Of a DNA stretch of 44,936 nucleotides, positions 14,054-22,295 are shown piece after piece (within the stretch, counting starts at the first letter, position 1; every line of letters begins with the position of its first letter). Location: positions 1-44,936 of the forward strand of contig JAHFTC010000022.1 in assembly GCA_023269585.1 (NCBI GenBank), read 5' to 3'. The translations under genes were made by a program, and so were the position numbers. Source of the stretch: Opitutaceae bacterium (lineage in GTDB: Bacteria > Verrucomicrobiota > Verrucomicrobiia > Opitutales > Opitutaceae). Under the pieces are notes generated by a model that saw only the letters and a list, made by a program, of their open reading frames with translations, had not been told where the DNA came from and searched no databases.

Positions 14054-16729
14054 TCAGGGCAGCGGTCGGTCCAAGCGAAGGAGGTGGCCGGAATAGGCGA
14101 CGACGAGGTCGGGTTCCGGCTCCAGGGCGGCGCCGGCCCCGCGGCCGGGGCGAACCCAGGTGACATGGAAGGTGCGGTGCGGGCGCAGACCCGGGAAGGT
14201 GCCCTCGCGCGCGCCGATGTCGAGGGTCTGGGTGCGTTCGTCCCAGCGCAGCGGAATCGCGGCGCGGGCGCCCTGCTCGTAGGCGTAACTCGTGCCGTCG
14301 TCCTCGTAGAGCGTGTACGCGGCATCGGCACCGGGGTAGATGCGGAGTTCGATGGGCGCATCCGGTTTCTCGGCGGCGAACTGCACCGCGGGGCCGAGCG
14401 GCAGGATCGAGCCGGCGCGCACGAACAACGGGATCTGCTCCAACGGAGCCGCCGCGGAGACGGTGAGGCCACCGGCGGATTTCTCGCCGGTCCAGAAATC
14501 GAACCAGCCGCCGGCGTGGCGCGGCAGATAGACGGGCCAGCGCGTGACCGCGGGTTCGAGCACGGGTGACACCAGCAGCGCCGGCCCAAACATGAACTGG
14601 TGGTCTTGGTCGAGGGCGCGATCATCGTCCGCGAAATCCATCACGAGCGGGCGCAGGAGCGTGCCGCCCGCGAAGCTCACCCGCGCCGCCTCGCTGTAGA
14701 GGTAGGGCATCAGTCGGTAGCGCAGCTCGAGCCAGCGGCGGCTCTCCTGTTCGACGAGCGCTCCGTAGCGCCACGGTTCGGTGTCGGTCTGGTAGCCGTG
14801 CACGCGCATCAACGGGGTGAAGGTGGAGAACTGGAGCCAGCGCAGGAAGCGCTCGTGGAAGTCGGTGTCGGTGTATTGCCCCGGGCCGGGCCGGAAGAAC
14901 CCGCCGGTGTCGGTCGTCCACCACGGCAGGCCGGTGACGCTGTAGTTCAGGCCGGCGGCGACCTGACGCCGCAACGTCTCCCAACTGTGCCCGATGTCGC
15001 CCGACCAGGTGGCGGAGGCGTAGCGTTGCTGGCCGGGGAAGGCGCTGCGGGTGAGTATCATCGCGCGGCGGTCCGGCGCATCGCGTCGCAGACCTTCGTA
15101 TACGGTGCGGCTGACAAAGAGCGGGTAGATGTTGCGCATGACCTCGCCCGGTCCGGTGTGGATGCGGCGGCCGACAAGGTCGTCGTTCTCGGGTTCGGTG
15201 GCGTCGAGCCACCACGCATCGATGCCGAGCGGTATCAGGCGGGTGCGGAAGTTTTCCCAGTAGAACGCCGAGGCGGCGGGGTTGAAGAAATCCACCCACT
15301 GCGTGTCCGGGATGAAGAAGTCGCGGGCAACAAACTCGCGGCCGAGTTCGGAACTGGGGTCGACCTTCGACCAGACGGATACCATCAGGCGGGTGTTCTG
15401 CGCATGGAGTTCACGGACCATCGCCGCCGGGTCCGGATAGTCGGCTTCGTCGAAGCGCATGGCGTTCCAGCCATGGCGACCCCAGTACTGCCAGTCCTGC
15501 ACGATCACATCCAACGGGAGGGCGCGGGTGCGAAACTCAGCGGCATTCTCAAGCAGCTCTGCCTGGCTCTTGTAGCGTTCGCGACAGTGGATGTAGCCGA
15601 GCGCCCAACGCGGCATCAGCGGCACCGGGCCGGTGAGCTGGCGGTAGGTCGCGGTGATCTGGTCGCCTTGGCCGGCGATGAAGACGTAGTCGAGCGCCTC
15701 GGCCACCGGGGAACGAAACTCGGTGCTCGCGCGTGCGGGACGAAACGTCAGCACGGGCTGGTCGTCCTTCACTCCCTCCACCCGAATCGTGTGCTCGCCG
15801 GCATCGAGGTCTGAAAACCAGCTCGTGGTCGGCGGCAGCCAGAGATTGGCGAAGTCGACGACCGGCTGGCCGTCGATCTCGACGTACCAGCGACGGGCCA
15901 TCTTTTGGCCGACATCGAGGAAGAACGCGTGGCGTCCACCGGTGGTTGTGAAGCGCCCGGTGAAAATGCGCTCGTGGCGCACTTCCTGACGCGTGCCTTC
16001 GGTGGTCGTCACTTCGACCGAGGTTGCGGCGCCGGTAGCGTCGCCCGCGGTGAGGGTGATGGGCTCGTCCGCCGGGTTGAACTCGGTGAGCCCGTAGTTG
16101 TGCCACAACAACCCGAAACCCCGGCTGGAGACGATGAAGGGGATCGCGATCTGCGTGTTCACCTGGGTGAGACGCCGCGGCAGGTCGCGGACATTCAGGA
16201 AGCCGTCCTGAAACTGGCCGGTGCCGAAGAGGCGTTCGGACTCGGGCGAATCGAAACTCTGTGCGACCGCCCAGGCCGGTTCGCCCTGGATGGTGCCCGC
16301 CTCGACGCGGCGCGTGCCCGGCAACTCGCGCAGCAACACGCGGCCGTCGGCGTCGCTGAACGTGATCGCGCCGGTCGAGCGGTCGACGCTTGCGCGCAGT
16401 TTCGGCAGCTCGAGGGCGACTTTGGTATCCGATTCAATGACGCGGAAGGCCGGCGCCGCAACGTTCTCCGTGAGAATCAGGCTCGGTGCCACGGGTTTGT
16501 CGTCGCGGGTGAAGCGCACGCGCACGGCGTTCTCCAGCAGCGGCTGGAGCGTGAGCCGGCCGCCCTCGACCGGGAGCGAGAGACCGTTGCGGTCGGAGCC
16601 CGGTTCCGCGCGAGCGGAGGCAACTGCGAGACTGCAGGTCAGCGCGAGCAGGAGGAGGACGGGACGGAGGCGGAGCACGGGCGCGGGAGGCGAGGGGATT
16701 GGAGGAGGACGGTCGCGATTCGTGGTCAC
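14054..16729 (-). CDS. Exported GH31 enzyme, probable alpha-xylosidase, with PA14-like insert in the N-terminal sandwich
   Basis: An 891-residue protein. No ATG precedes the signal sequence (LRPVLLLLALTCSLAVASARA). The best start is GTG 16729, which overlaps the TGA of the preceding GH97 gene in the string GTGA and so suggests translational coupling. The barrel carries the nucleophile Asp509 in WWLDATEPE and the acid/base Asp578 in TWSGDIGHSWE. About residues 245-335 (GGRHAFFLDVGQKMARRWYV, AGEHTIRVEGV) look like a PA14 beta-barrel inserted in the N-terminal domain. Cellvibrio alpha-xylosidase Xyl31A has a PA14 domain in the same place. Removal of alpha-linked xylose from hemicellulose side chains is the likely role; alpha-glucosidase action cannot be excluded. 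Confidence 0.87.
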   Translation of the reverse strand: MTTNRDRPPPIPSPPAPVLRLRPVLLLLALTCSLAVASARAEPGSDRNGLSLPVEGGRLTLQPLLENAVRVRFTRDDKPVAPSLILTENVAAPAFRVIESDTKVALELPKLRASVDRSTGAITFSDADGRVLLRELPGTRRVEAGTIQGEPAWAVAQSFDSPESERLFGTGQFQDGFLNVRDLPRRLTQVNTQIAIPFIVSSRGFGLLWHNYGLTEFNPADEPITLTAGDATGAATSVEVTTTEGTRQEVRHERIFTGRFTTTGGRHAFFLDVGQKMARRWYVEIDGQPVVDFANLWLPPTTSWFSDLDAGEHTIRVEGVKDDQPVLTFRPARASTEFRSPVAEALDYVFIAGQGDQITATYRQLTGPVPLMPRWALGYIHCRERYKSQAELLENAAEFRTRALPLDVIVQDWQYWGRHGWNAMRFDEADYPDPAAMVRELHAQNTRLMVSVWSKVDPSSELGREFVARDFFIPDTQWVDFFNPAASAFYWENFRTRLIPLGIDAWWLDATEPENDDLVGRRIHTGPGEVMRNIYPLFVSRTVYEGLRRDAPDRRAMILTRSAFPGQQRYASATWSGDIGHSWETLRRQVAAGLNYSVTGLPWWTTDTGGFFRPGPGQYTDTDFHERFLRWLQFSTFTPLMRVHGYQTDTEPWRYGALVEQESRRWLELRYRLMPYLYSEAARVSFAGGTLLRPLVMDFADDDRALDQDHQFMFGPALLVSPVLEPAVTRWPVYLPRHAGGWFDFWTGEKSAGGLTVSAAAPLEQIPLFVRAGSILPLGPAVQFAAEKPDAPIELRIYPGADAAYTLYEDDGTSYAYEQGARAAIPLRWDERTQTLDIGAREGTFPGLRPHRTFHVTWVRPGRGAGAALEPEPDLVVAYSGHLLRLDRPLP

Positions 16730-18738
16730 TGAACCGGCGTCAGGACAGCGGCGTAACCTCCCGCCGGTGCCAGCGTGAGCGTGAGGGTGGCGCCGGAGCG
16801 CACGACGGTGGTGGTCTCGGCGAGCGAGGTCGGGGTGGTGGCGGACTCCGGCGTATCCGCGAAGGCGCGCAGGGACCACTCGCCGTCGCCGAGGAAGTCG
16901 AGCGGCACGGTGAGGGCGAGCGGAGTGTCGCCGTTCATCGCGGCCAGATACCAGCTCTTGCCGGAGCGGCGCGCGATGACCACGTGCTGCGCCATTTCAG
17001 CGGAGAGCACCACGGTGTCGTCCCAGACGGTGGGCAGGCCGCGGAAGAACTCCACGCCCGGCTGGTTGCGGTAATTATCCGGGTGGTCGCAGAGGCAGAG
17101 CAGCGGGCTGAAATACACCACCGTCATGGCGAGCTGGCGGGTGCGGGTGCCGACGACCTGGGCGGGTTGAGTGATCTTGAAATCGGCGGCAGTGCGGTTG
17201 AGGAAGCCGCCGGGCGTGAAGTCCATCGGCCCGAGCAGACCGCGCGTGAACGGCAACGTGATCGTGTGCCGGGGCGTGCAGGCGTCGGCGAGCCACGGGA
17301 TCTTGTTGTATTCGTTGCCCAGGACGCCCTCCTGCGTGATGAAGTTCGGCCAGGTGCGCGCGAGGCCGGTCGGCTTGTAGGCACCGTGGAGGTTGACCAG
17401 CAACTGGTGGCGCGCGGCGGCGGCGAGCACGTCGGCATACCAGCGCACGGTCTCCTGGCCGTCGTGGTTCATGAAGTCGATCTTTACGCCGGCGAAGCCC
17501 CACTGGGCGATCTGCGCGAAGACTTTGTCGAAGCCCTGTCGGTCGAGGTCGCGCGAGTCGAGCCAGAGCAGGAGTCGGACGTGGCGCTCGCGGGCGTAGG
17601 CGACGAGCCCGGGAATGTCGACGTGCGCAGCCGGTTGGGTGAGGTCGGCCTTCGGGTTGTTCATCGGCTCGTACCAGAACCAGTCGATGAGCTGGTAGGG
17701 GAAGCCCATCTCGGCGGCGAAATCGATGTATTCTTTGTGCGAACGCGTGTCGCCGCGGGAGTTGAGGCCCGTGAAGTCGGGCTGGGTCGGGTTGGTGCCC
17801 GTCCACCACACATCCCACGCTGTGATGCCGGGCTTGATCCAGGAGGTGTCGGCGATCTGCGACGGGGTCGCGAGGGTGGCGACCAGCTCGTTGCCGACGA
17901 GTTCGCTCGCCTGCCGCGCGAAGATGATCACGCGCCACGGACTGAGGCGGCGCTCGCGGCCGACGACGAGCGCGTGCCAGTCCTTGCGCGCGGCGAGGGT
18001 GGCCTTCGCGCCCGGGCGCGGCGTGCCATCGGCGCGCGGGCCGGCGGCGGTGACGAACAGCCCCGCCCAGTCGAGCAGGTCGGATTCGGCGATCGCGGCG
18101 TAACCATTTTCCAGTTTCACCAGCAGCGGCAGGACGTGCGGCTTGGAGACGTTCGCCGTGAGCTGGCTGAGGCGCTTCTCGGGGTACTGGTTCTCGGCGC
18201 AATCCGAGTAGTTGCCCGCCCAGCAGGTGAAGTCGGAAGGAAACATGAACTCGGTGCGCTCGTTGGTGACGACGTAGTCCTCCAGCCCGGGCTGCACCGG
18301 GATCTCGTAGCGCAGCGCGATGCCTTCGTCGTAGGCGCGGACGATCAGGATGAGGCGCCCCGGCGCATCTGCGCGCTCCTGCACGGTGAGCTTCATTTCG
18401 CGGTAGCGGTCGCGGACCGTGCGGCGCTGGCCGAAGGCGTTTTCCCACGTGCCGTCGTGCTCGGTGCGGGCGGTGCCGACGATGGCGGTGTGGCGACCGA
18501 GCGAGAATCCGCCCTCGAAATCGAGCCCAAGGCGGGAGTCGGCGAGGGCCGGTTGGCCGTCGAAGGAGACGCGGTAGCGCAGACCCTCGGTGTCGCTCAC
18601 CGCGACGACGATGCGCCCGTCGGGCGAGGAGAGGGTTTCCTCGGCGGCGCGCGCGGAGGAGACGAGCGTGAGAGCGGCGAGCAGGCCCGCGGCGGCGGGA
18701 GCGAGTTTCCCGGTCAGGGTGGAGAGTGATCGGTGCAT
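16726..18738 (-). CDS. Glycoside hydrolase family 97, retaining type, probable alpha-galactosidase
   Basis: A 670-residue exported enzyme with a signal peptide (residues 1-32, ending SARA/AE). It follows the family layout: N-terminal super-sandwich, barrel, C-terminal sandwich. Asp421 in GVKIDFMNHDGQE is the expected nucleophile and Glu470 in NFITQEGVLGNEYNK the expected acid/base, so it belongs to the retaining subgroup. This copy has the full DFMNHDGQE motif of the characterised Bacteroides alpha-galactosidase BT1871, whereas the copy at 4898-6841 reads DFFGGDKQ. The two probably differ in specificity. It follows the symporter gene after 24 bases and overlaps the GH31 start by four. Confidence 0.88.
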   Translation of the reverse strand: MHRSLSTLTGKLAPAAAGLLAALTLVSSARAAEETLSSPDGRIVVAVSDTEGLRYRVSFDGQPALADSRLGLDFEGGFSLGRHTAIVGTARTEHDGTWENAFGQRRTVRDRYREMKLTVQERADAPGRLILIVRAYDEGIALRYEIPVQPGLEDYVVTNERTEFMFPSDFTCWAGNYSDCAENQYPEKRLSQLTANVSKPHVLPLLVKLENGYAAIAESDLLDWAGLFVTAAGPRADGTPRPGAKATLAARKDWHALVVGRERRLSPWRVIIFARQASELVGNELVATLATPSQIADTSWIKPGITAWDVWWTGTNPTQPDFTGLNSRGDTRSHKEYIDFAAEMGFPYQLIDWFWYEPMNNPKADLTQPAAHVDIPGLVAYARERHVRLLLWLDSRDLDRQGFDKVFAQIAQWGFAGVKIDFMNHDGQETVRWYADVLAAAARHQLLVNLHGAYKPTGLARTWPNFITQEGVLGNEYNKIPWLADACTPRHTITLPFTRGLLGPMDFTPGGFLNRTAADFKITQPAQVVGTRTRQLAMTVVYFSPLLCLCDHPDNYRNQPGVEFFRGLPTVWDDTVVLSAEMAQHVVIARRSGKSWYLAAMNGDTPLALTVPLDFLGDGEWSLRAFADTPESATTPTSLAETTTVVRSGATLTLTLAPAGGYAAVLTPVQ

Positions 18739-18762
18739 GAGGGGTGGAGTGGGTCGCGTGAA

Positions 18763-20241
18763 TCAGGAGGCGGCGGGAGCGGGGGTAGTTTCGCCGCGCA
18801 GGCGTGCCCACGCGTAGCCGTAGGCGGCCACGAAGAGGAAGCAAACGAGGGGCACAATAAAGGCTCGGGCCATCCCGTGGTGGTCGCCGACCGAGCCCAT
18901 CAGTTTCGGCACAATGGCGCCGCCCATGATGGCCATGACAATGAAGGCCGACGCGCGTTTGGCGTGCGTGCCCAATCCATGGATTCCGAGGGCGAAGATG
19001 GTCGGGAACATTATCGACATGAAGAAATAGCTGGCGAAAACCGCGATGAAGCTCACCCAGCCGAGCCCCAGGACGACGAGCAGGCACATGAACGCATTGA
19101 GCAGGCCGTAGAGCCCGAGGAGGGTGTGGGCGCGCAGTTTGCGCAGCACGGCGGCGCCGATCACGCGGCCGCCAAGGAAGCACCCGAAGGCGACCGAGGC
19201 GAGCAGCGCGGCGGTCTGATTGCTGATCGCGACGGGGGCCTGCGAGGTGATGTAGTTGATGAAATAGGCGAAGATGCCCGACTGCGCGGCGACGTAGAAG
19301 AACTGAGCGAGCGTTGCGGCCGAGAAATGGGGGCGGCCCCACAGTCCCGATTGGGCGAGCGCCTGCCTGCGCGGCAGCAGCACGGCGGTGCTGCCGGCGA
19401 GCACGAGCGCCGTGGTGACGCCGAAGACTTTCAGGGCAAGCTGTTCGTCGAGGCTGCGGACGGTGGCGATCGCCGCGGCGATCATGCCGATCGAGGCGGA
19501 GAGGACGACGAGGTTGAACCAGAAGAGGAGGGTGGTGGCGGAGCTGGGTTTCGACGCGGCGCCGTGGGCCGATTCGTTGTCGGCCGGCGTGGTCTCCTCG
19601 GCGACGATGTCGGGCAGGTTCGCGCGGGAGAAGACCACCGCGAGGATGAGCACGACGATGGCGACCGCCACGTAGGGGATCCACAGCGTCTCCGCTCCCG
19701 TGCTTTTGCCCTCCGCGTCGGTCGAGTAGAAGAAGAAGCGGCCCGCGATCGGGCCGAGGATCCAGCCGACGCCGTTGCAGGACTGGGCGAGGTTGATGCG
19801 GGTGGCGCCGAGGTCCTTCGGGCCGAGCACGGTGGTGTAGGGGTTGGCCACAGTCTCCAGAAACGTGAGACCCGAGGCGATCAGGCAGACACCGAGCAGG
19901 AAGGCCCAGAACTCGGCGATGTAGGCGGCGGGGATGAACCAGAAGCCGCCCACCGCGACCATCAGCAGGCCGGCGACGATGCCGCCTTTGTATCCGATCC
20001 TAGAAGCCAACCAGCCGGCCGGGAGGGCCATGAGGAAATAGCCGAGGTAGTGGGCGAACTGAACCCAGGCCGACTGGGCGAGTGTCAGGTGGAGTTCGTC
20101 CTGAAAGTGTTTGTCCATCACATCGATCATCCCGTTGCAGAAGCCCCAGAGGAGGAACAACGAGCTGACGAGGGCGAAGGGCACGGCGTACGATCGGCCG
20201 CCGGGGCCGGCGAAGAGACTGCGGGAGGTCGGGGTGCTCAT
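18763..20241 (-). CDS. fucP: FucP-type sugar:proton symporter (major facilitator superfamily)
   Basis: A 492-residue inner-membrane carrier with about 12 membrane segments and no signal peptide. Family hallmarks include FLLWGFCNGMIDVMDKHFQ early, FLETVANPYTTVLG in the first half and FFMSIMFPTIFALGIHGLG, followed by KRASAFIVMAIMGGAIVPK, in the second. E. coli FucP takes up L-fucose and also accepts L-galactose and D-arabinose. The three genes upstream in this operon encode oxidation of just such a sugar, so L-galactose or L-fucose is the likely cargo. The start ATG 20241 gives the usual short N-terminal tail. The N-terminal asparagines and acidic residues are typical of proton-coupled members. 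Confidence 0.88.
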   Translation of the reverse strand: MSTPTSRSLFAGPGGRSYAVPFALVSSLFLLWGFCNGMIDVMDKHFQDELHLTLAQSAWVQFAHYLGYFLMALPAGWLASRIGYKGGIVAGLLMVAVGGFWFIPAAYIAEFWAFLLGVCLIASGLTFLETVANPYTTVLGPKDLGATRINLAQSCNGVGWILGPIAGRFFFYSTDAEGKSTGAETLWIPYVAVAIVVLILAVVFSRANLPDIVAEETTPADNESAHGAASKPSSATTLLFWFNLVVLSASIGMIAAAIATVRSLDEQLALKVFGVTTALVLAGSTAVLLPRRQALAQSGLWGRPHFSAATLAQFFYVAAQSGIFAYFINYITSQAPVAISNQTAALLASVAFGCFLGGRVIGAAVLRKLRAHTLLGLYGLLNAFMCLLVVLGLGWVSFIAVFASYFFMSIMFPTIFALGIHGLGTHAKRASAFIVMAIMGGAIVPKLMGSVGDHHGMARAFIVPLVCFLFVAAYGYAWARLRGETTPAPAAS

Positions 20242-20282
20242 GGGTAACGGAGGGGTTGGTCCGGGAGGGGCGGGGCGACGGT

Positions 20283-21317
20283 TCAGGGGGTGAGGGCGAT
20301 CATGGCTTTGAGCACGCCGGCGGCGGGGTCGGTCCAGCCGGCGAATTGCTCGGGGACGGCGGCGAGCGGCGCACGGTGGGTGATCCACGGCGTGGTGTCG
20401 ACCCGGCCCGCTTCGACCAGCGTCAGGATTCGCCGGAAGTCCTCGGGGCGGGAGTTGCGGCTGGCGAGCAACGTGAGTTCGCGGCGGTGAAAATTGGGGT
20501 CGTTGAACGTGACCTCGCCGGGGAAGAGCCCGACGAAGACAAGGCGGCCGCCGTGCGCGGGGTAGTTGAAGGACGCCGCCATCGAGGCCGGATTGCCGGT
20601 GGCGTCGAAGACCGCTGTCGGCAGGTCGCCGCCGGTGAGGTCGGCGAGGCGAGCGCCGACATCGGGCGAAGCGGCGGCGTCGATCGTGGCGTCGGCGGCG
20701 AGGCCGAGCCGGTCGCGGCAGAATTCGAGGCGCCGGGCCTCGCGGTCGACGGCGAGCACGCGCGCGCCGGCGGCGAGGGCGAACTGGATGACCGCCAGCC
20801 CGATCGGTCCGGTGCCGAGCACGGCCACCGTCTCCCCGGCCGTGAGCGCGGCGCGGTCGACGGCGTGGGCGCCGATGCCCAGCGTCTCGACCAACGCGAG
20901 CTGGTCGAAGGAAAGGGTGCGGGAAGGGTGAAGCTTGGCCGAAGGGAGCACGAAGCGCTCGCGCAGGCCGCCGTCGACATGGACGCCGAGGACCTTGAGC
21001 TGGGTGCAGCAGTTGGACTTGCCGCGACGGCAGGCGATGCAGCCTCCGCAGTTCAGATACGGCTCCACGGCGCAGCGTTCGCCCGGCGCAACCGACGTCA
21101 CGCCCGCACCCACGGCGAGCACCTCCACGCCGAGCTCGTGGCCGAGAATGCGCGGGTAGGTGAAGAACGGCTGCTTGCCCCGGAAGGCATGGAGATCGGT
21201 GCCGCAGACGCCGACGCGATGCACGCGCACGAGGGCTTCGCCCGGGCCGGGCGGGGCCGGCTCGGGGAGGTCGAGCGCGCGAAGGGTGCCGGGTTCGAGG
21301 AGCGAGAGGCTTTGCAT
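20283..21317 (-). CDS. Zinc-dependent medium-chain dehydrogenase, L-galactonate 5-dehydrogenase-like
   Basis: A 344-residue cytoplasmic enzyme. Catalytic zinc ligands are Cys38 in GVCGTD and His60/Glu61 in GHE. The structural zinc is held by Cys90, Cys93, Cys96 and Cys104. The nucleotide-binding glycine motif is VLGTGPIGLAV. Several stretches recall the E. coli L-galactonate dehydrogenase LgoD (YjjN) from memory: HAFRGKQPFFTYPRILGHE, GVHVDGG, GGRLVFVGLFPGE and SRNSRPEDF. LgoD turns L-galactonate into D-tagaturonate. With the aldo-keto reductase and lactonase next to it, this would complete L-galactose oxidation. Related polyol or threonine dehydrogenases, or a step on L-fuconate, remain possible. 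It lies 16 bases after the reductase gene and 41 before the symporter. Confidence 0.75.
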   Translation of the reverse strand: MQSLSLLEPGTLRALDLPEPAPPGPGEALVRVHRVGVCGTDLHAFRGKQPFFTYPRILGHELGVEVLAVGAGVTSVAPGERCAVEPYLNCGGCIACRRGKSNCCTQLKVLGVHVDGGLRERFVLPSAKLHPSRTLSFDQLALVETLGIGAHAVDRAALTAGETVAVLGTGPIGLAVIQFALAAGARVLAVDREARRLEFCRDRLGLAADATIDAAASPDVGARLADLTGGDLPTAVFDATGNPASMAASFNYPAHGGRLVFVGLFPGEVTFNDPNFHRRELTLLASRNSRPEDFRRILTLVEAGRVDTTPWITHRAPLAAVPEQFAGWTDPAAGVLKAMIALTP

Positions 21318-21333
21318 GGGCGGAGGAGGAAGG

Positions 21334-22287
21334 TCAGGCGAGGACCGGGTCGCGGTTCTCCGGCCGGCCGCGGGTGAAATTGTGGTTGTGGACCGGGCGG
21401 AGGATCTCCTGCGCGCGGGCCAGCAGCACGGGATCGACGGGCTCGCAGGCCGCGGCGATGTTGCGGCGGATGTTCTCCGGGTCGGCGCTGCCGACCAGCG
21501 TCGTGGCGATGGCAGGATTGGCGACGGAGAACTGGACTGCGAGCTTCACGATGTCCGCCCCGATCGAGGTGCAATAGTCGACCGCGCGGCGGGCCGCGGC
21601 CACGAGCGCCGGCGGCGCCGGGTGCCACGCGGGAACGCCGCGCGGAGTGAGCAACCCCATCCCGGTGGGCGAGGCGTTGATGACCCCGACGCCCTTTCCG
21701 GCGAAGTAGGGCAGCAGGGACTCGAGCGAGGTGTCGTTGAGCTCGTAGTGGCAGAACGAGAGCACCGTTTCGACCCAGCGGGCGGGGGCGCGGTCGAGCA
21801 CGGCCGGGAAGACCTTCAGCGGCAGGCCGGTGATGCCGACATGGCCGATGCGGCCGGCGCGCTTGAGGGCGATCAGCGCCGGGATGGTTTCGTCGACAAT
21901 CTGGTCGATCGAGGCGAACTCGATGTCGTGGCACTGGAGCAGGTCGATGTAGTCGACCCCGAGGCGGGCGCAGCTCTCGTCGAGGCTGCGGATGACGCGC
22001 GCGGCGGAGAAGTCGAACTCGCCTTCGCCGTACTGGCCGACCTTCGTCGCAAGGATGTAGCGGGAGCGCTCGATGCCGCGCAGCGCCTTGCCGAGCACCG
22101 TCTCGGCGCGCGTCGCGCCGTAGTAGGGGGCGACGTCGATGAAGTTGATTCCGAGGTCCAACGCGGTATTGACGGTTCGGATGCTGGCGTCGTCGTCGGT
22201 GGCGCGGAAGACGCCGCCGAGGGAGGAGGCGCCGAAGCCGAGGATGGAGACGTCGAGGCCGGTACGGCCGAGGGGGCGGAGTTGCAT
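21334..22287 (-). CDS. Aldo-keto reductase, L-galactose/L-fucose 1-dehydrogenase-like
   Basis: A 317-residue cytoplasmic (alpha/beta)8 oxidoreductase. The AKR catalytic tetrad is present: Asp51 and Tyr56 in NFIDVAPYYG, Lys82 in ILATK and His120 in LLQCHDIEF. The protein shares many phrases with plant L-galactose dehydrogenase, including LGFGASSLGGVF, APYYGATRAETVLGKAL, GEGEFDFSAARV, LLQCHDIEF, ETIPALIALKRAGR and GVGVINASPTGMGLLT. That plant enzyme oxidises L-galactose at C1 to the lactone. Bacterial relatives oxidise L-fucose, which is 6-deoxy-L-galactose. The real start is ATG 22287; the open frame further upstream is read-through of the lactonase gene in another frame. It sits eight bases after the lactonase gene. 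Confidence 0.85.
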   Translation of the reverse strand: MQLRPLGRTGLDVSILGFGASSLGGVFRATDDDASIRTVNTALDLGINFIDVAPYYGATRAETVLGKALRGIERSRYILATKVGQYGEGEFDFSAARVIRSLDESCARLGVDYIDLLQCHDIEFASIDQIVDETIPALIALKRAGRIGHVGITGLPLKVFPAVLDRAPARWVETVLSFCHYELNDTSLESLLPYFAGKGVGVINASPTGMGLLTPRGVPAWHPAPPALVAAARRAVDYCTSIGADIVKLAVQFSVANPAIATTLVGSADPENIRRNIAAACEPVDPVLLARAQEILRPVHNHNFTRGRPENRDPVLA

Positions 22288-22295
22288 GAGCTGGC

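Noticed and set aside
17075..19684. 869-codon minus-strand frame bridging GH97 and the symporter
   Set aside because: It is a shadow of two real genes in the adjacent frame, Arg/His/Pro-rich and without motifs.
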